Assembly (NCBI GenBank): GCA_031268125.1
Contig: JAIRXT010000078.1
Coordinates: 1-9,219, forward strand
From: Treponema sp.
GTDB lineage: Bacteria; Spirochaetota; Spirochaetia; Treponematales; Breznakiellaceae
DNA length: 9,219 nt
Direction of reading: 5' to 3'
The notes under the pieces are model-generated. The model ran no database searches, was not told where the DNA came from, and was given only the letters and a program-made list of their open reading frames with translations. Positions 6,815-9,219 of this stretch are shown piece after piece. A program made the position numbers and the translations under genes. Numbering within the stretch: the first letter of the stretch is position 1; each line of letters opens with the position of its first letter.

Positions 6815-7465
6815 ATGGACAAAAAAGAAATTTGGAAACGTATCGATCATACGCTGCTTAAAGCGGCCGCGTCCTGGGAGGAAATCGCCAGGCTCTGTGA
6901 TGAAGCGGTAACATACGGGGCGGCTTCGGTCTGCGTTCCCCCCTCTTATGCCGCCCCCATTTCGAAAGCCTACGGCGGCAAGGTAACCATTTGTACGGTT
7001 ATCGGGTTTCCCCTGGGCTACCAAACCACCCGTACCAAGTGTGAGGAGGCCCGTGAAGCCCTGGAATCGGGGGCCCGGGAACTGGACATGGTGATCAACC
7101 TGGGCATGGTTAAGAACGGGGATTTTGGGGCCGCCGGTGATGAAATTGCCGCTCTGCGGGAACTGTCCGGGGGCAGGGTCCTTAAGGTGATTGTTGAAAC
7201 CTGCTATTTAACCCGGGAAGAAAAGATAGAACTCTGCCGCCGTGTAACCGGGGCGGGGGCGGACTATATCAAGACCTCCACCGGTTTCGGCAGCGCCGGG
7301 GCCGTCCTGGAGGATATCCGGCTTTTCAGGGAACACATTGGAACGGGGGTAAAGATAAAGGCCGCCGGGGGAATTTCCACCCTGGAAGACATGGAAGCCT
7401 TTATCAATGCCGGCTGTGAACGGATTGGGACCAGCCGGGGGGTAAGCCTCTTAGAGCGTCCCTGA
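6815..7465 (+). CDS. deoC: deoxyribose-phosphate aldolase
   Basis: A 216-residue class I aldolase (TIM barrel) that reversibly splits 2-deoxy-D-ribose 5-phosphate into glyceraldehyde 3-phosphate and acetaldehyde, a step of deoxynucleoside breakdown. The N-terminal IDHTLLK (10-16) is a family hallmark. ELDMVINLG (89-97) carries Asp91; DYIKTSTGF (150-158) carries Lys153, the Schiff-base lysine corresponding to E. coli Lys167; VKIKAAGGI (179-187) carries Lys182, corresponding to Lys201. All catalytic residues are present and the length is normal. The start is ATG at 6815, with GGAGG at 6805-6809; a frame-internal ATG at 6797 (and codon 6794) lies upstream of that site and is rejected. No other deo genes (phosphorylase, phosphopentomutase) are adjacent; the neighbour is the NodB-fold hydrolase. 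Confidence 0.95.
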   Translation: MDKKEIWKRIDHTLLKAAASWEEIARLCDEAVTYGAASVCVPPSYAAPISKAYGGKVTICTVIGFPLGYQTTRTKCEEAREALESGARELDMVINLGMVKNGDFGAAGDEIAALRELSGGRVLKVIVETCYLTREEKIELCRRVTGAGADYIKTSTGFGSAGAVLEDIRLFREHIGTGVKIKAAGGISTLEDMEAFINAGCERIGTSRGVSLLERP

Positions 7466-7472
7466 AAATCCG

Positions 7473-7491
7473 GCATTGATTCTACCAATGC
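7473..7491. terminator. weak hairpin between convergent deoC and the membrane protein gene
   Basis: GCATTG (7473-7478) and CAATGC (7486-7491) form a 6-bp stem with a 7-nt loop, overlapping the stop codon of the minus-strand gene. No T-tract follows on either strand, so termination function is doubtful. Confidence 0.3.
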
Positions 7492-8150
7492 AATCTCCGC
7501 TGGAATTCGGCCCAGAGCGCTTTCCCCTCAAAAAACAGCAGAAACGCCAAAAAAACAACCGCCGCGCAAAAGTTAATCGCCGATGGAATAACAACCCGTA
7601 CCGCGCCGGTCAGAATTAAAACAAATGAAACAATACCGAAAACACAGGCAATCACGAGATACAAAATGTAGTCCTGTATATCCAAGTTCCGCACCTTGGC
7701 CACTACGGTCATGGCAAGCATAGCGGCTGTGCTGAGGATTGGCAAAACATATTCCAACGACCACCCCTTATAGGTCGTGCATATATCCCAAAGAAAAGCC
7801 ATGAGCGAAACGACGGTGACCTGCCATATGATGCTCTTGGGCGGATTCGTTTGTTTTTTCAGTACAACGGCAAAATCAATCCAAAGGCTCACAACCCCGG
7901 CAAGCACAAACATTGACCACCATCCGCCCGCCGGAACGGTTATGTTGACGGTGATACAAATTACCACCACGCACACGCTTTCGAACGCGAGCCATGTGAT
8001 CAGAGCGCGGCTGACCGTTCTCCGGGATTCCGGCAAACGAGGAAAACGGTCGCGGGAACCATCAGGATCCCCGGCGGGCTCGCTTTGGCAGAGCGGGCAG
8101 CGGCCTTGCGTCCCGGGCAAACTTACCCCGCAATGTTCACAGCGCAGCAT
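7482..8150 (-). CDS. zinc-ribbon six-helix membrane protein (DUF6320-like)
   Basis: A 222-residue protein of unknown function. The N-terminus is a compact zinc ribbon, C4-x2-C7 and C18-x2-C21 (CEHCG and CPLCQ), followed by a charged, proline-containing linker to about residue 45. About six hydrophobic helices follow (roughly 48-70, 75-97, 105-127, 132-152, 159-183, 186-208). From memory this matches the family named DUF6320, found in Clostridia next to acyltransferase genes; I cannot check the name here. The ATG at 8150 lies inside the end of the upstream acyltransferase gene (14-bp overlap), preceded by GGAG about 7 nt upstream, so translation is probably coupled. The ribbon should face the cytoplasm and could bind a partner, possibly the acyltransferase. 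Function cannot be deduced. Confidence 0.7.
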   Translation of the reverse strand: MLRCEHCGVSLPGTQGRCPLCQSEPAGDPDGSRDRFPRLPESRRTVSRALITWLAFESVCVVVICITVNITVPAGGWWSMFVLAGVVSLWIDFAVVLKKQTNPPKSIIWQVTVVSLMAFLWDICTTYKGWSLEYVLPILSTAAMLAMTVVAKVRNLDIQDYILYLVIACVFGIVSFVLILTGAVRVVIPSAINFCAAVVFLAFLLFFEGKALWAEFQRRLHW

Positions 8151-9219
8151 GAACCGCTCCGTCCCCTTTCGTCTGCTCCAAATTGGAAACTATCTGCACG
8201 GAAATTCCCATCGCCGTAATGCTTCGGAAAAAGCGCCGCTGAATCCCCGTGTCCGCGAGAGGAGAGGATACGCTGACGGCAAGCGTGTCCTCAAAAGAGC
8301 AGAGGCACAGCTGCGGACGTTTTGTGCTGATAAACACATCAAAGAGCCGGATATGTTCCACCACCGCCGCAGGCATGGAAATCCGGCCCATGTTTGAAAA
8401 CGCCGCCGTGTCTTCACCGTCCGCCCGAAGCCCGGAGACCGCCAGAAACGGAATCTTGATCGGCAGCGGGACCGCTCTGATCAACGGATTGTTTTCAAGC
8501 GCCGAATAACGGCTGATTATGCCGGAGAGATTTTTCTTTGTAATCTGCTGCCGGAGGGATTCGCGCACATTGGCAAGAACCTCATCAAAGGTCTCTCCAT
8601 CCTGCCGAAAGTTATGCACAACCCGCACCACGCCGAAAAAATTACAGGCGGTCCGGGTTGGGAAAAACCGGCGCAAATCCACCGGCACCGTAATAACCAC
8701 AGGCTTTGTGTTCTCCCGTACCGCCATACCGTCATGGATGGCGCACATCAGCAGCGTTATCAGAAACTCACTCAATGTAACGTCATATTCATGCGCTTTT
8801 GCAAGCGCCGCCTTGGCGGATAGAAACCCCTCCGTTATTCCCAGCCGGTTATCGCTCAGGCGTTCTCCGCTAACGCGGTAAGCGCGGCGGTGGTTTGCTT
8901 TGGAAACGCTTCCGGTCTTGTCATAGTATTTGTAAAAGGCATCCTGGCTTTTTTGCTCCGGTGAAGCGTCATAATCAGTCAGCCGGCCTGAAATGGCGTA
9001 TTTTTCCGCAAGATAATGGAAAACAAGTACCCGCATAAATTGTACTGCTCCGCTCCCGTCCGCCAGCGCGTGGAATACCTCGAAATTAATGCGATTCCCG
9101 AAATACAGTACCCGAAACAACAGTTCAGACTTGTCTGCATTGTAAAGCGGGGCGCACACGGGCATCACTTCTTTGGCGACACGCGGTGTAATATCACTTT
9201 CCTCAAAATAATACCAGAA
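8137..9219 (-). CDS. CoA-dependent acyltransferase, condensation/alcohol acetyltransferase fold (N-terminus outside window)
   Basis: The frame is open from the right edge to TGA at 8137-8139; 360 residues are visible and the start lies beyond 9219. The active-site motif HxxxDG is present as HALADG (codons at 9055-9072), typical of the chloramphenicol acetyltransferase/condensation-domain superfamily. Later supporting parts are VPVDLRRFFP, CNFFGVVRV and a SNMGRISMP stretch near the C-terminus, as in alcohol acetyltransferase-like and wax-ester/PapA-type enzymes. Such enzymes move an acyl group from a thioester to a hydroxyl or amine. The visible part begins FWYYFEES, so about 50-60 residues are probably missing. 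GTG at 9168 and ATG at 9165 are internal and not the start. It overlaps the membrane protein gene by 14 bp. The acceptor and donor are unknown. Confidence 0.8.
   Translation of the reverse strand, partial: FWYYFEESDITPRVAKEVMPVCAPLYNADKSELLFRVLYFGNRINFEVFHALADGSGAVQFMRVLVFHYLAEKYAISGRLTDYDASPEQKSQDAFYKYYDKTGSVSKANHRRAYRVSGERLSDNRLGITEGFLSAKAALAKAHEYDVTLSEFLITLLMCAIHDGMAVRENTKPVVITVPVDLRRFFPTRTACNFFGVVRVVHNFRQDGETFDEVLANVRESLRQQITKKNLSGIISRYSALENNPLIRAVPLPIKIPFLAVSGLRADGEDTAAFSNMGRISMPAAVVEHIRLFDVFISTKRPQLCLCSFEDTLAVSVSSPLADTGIQRRFFRSITAMGISVQIVSNLEQTKGDGAVHAAL

Noticed and set aside
6020..7024. 334-codon minus-strand open frame
   Set aside because: It lies opposite the deacetylase and deoC genes, which have complete catalytic motifs; its translation has no recognisable domain and it would cross the terminator.
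7777..8397. 206-codon plus-strand open frame
   Set aside because: It crosses the junction of two minus-strand genes that both have clear motifs, and its translation is low in hydrophobic order and unlike any family.

Overview
The window reads as chromosomal DNA of a spirochaete, most likely a Treponema-like species. The case rests on overall look: a moderately high G+C core, CGG-rich arginine codons in the ABC genes, clear GGAGG-type ribosome sites, and an Rpn-type nuclease with an EEGR-repeat tail. No rRNA or other phylogenetic marker is present, so the taxonomic call is tentative.

Layout. At 1-252 (+) lies the 3' end of a NAD-dependent DNA ligase gene (the BRCT domain). A 246-bp gap follows with two hairpins and what may be the 3' remnant of a lost gene. 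On the minus strand, an Rpn/PD-(D/E)XK nuclease gene (2039-1179) is followed 32 bp later by adenylate kinase (1146-499); the two are probably cotranscribed. A 312-bp divergent intergenic region (2040-2351) with palindromes separates them from a plus-strand operon of two ABC exporter half-transporters (2352-4136 and 4136-5950), whose stop and start codons share one base. The pair looks like a TM287/288-type heterodimer with one degenerate and one consensus ATP site.

After three consecutive hairpins, the last a strong intrinsic terminator, comes a second plus-strand unit: a NodB-fold polysaccharide deacetylase-like gene without a signal peptide (6080-6784) and deoxyribose-phosphate aldolase deoC (6815-7465). 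Convergent to it, on the minus strand, is a two-gene unit running in from beyond the right edge: a CoA-dependent acyltransferase of the condensation/alcohol acetyltransferase fold (9219-8137, N-terminus outside the window) overlapping by 14 bp a zinc-ribbon, six-helix membrane protein (8150-7482).

How the genes work together. LigA and Adk are housekeeping enzymes. The ABC pair should act as one exporter with unknown substrate. DeoC splits deoxyribose 5-phosphate, and its partner hydrolase presumably acts on a small acylated or amidated carbohydrate or related compound in the cytoplasm. The acyltransferase and membrane protein form the least understood module and are the best candidate for an undescribed system. 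No tRNA, rRNA, CRISPR array, insertion sequence or replication origin was seen.
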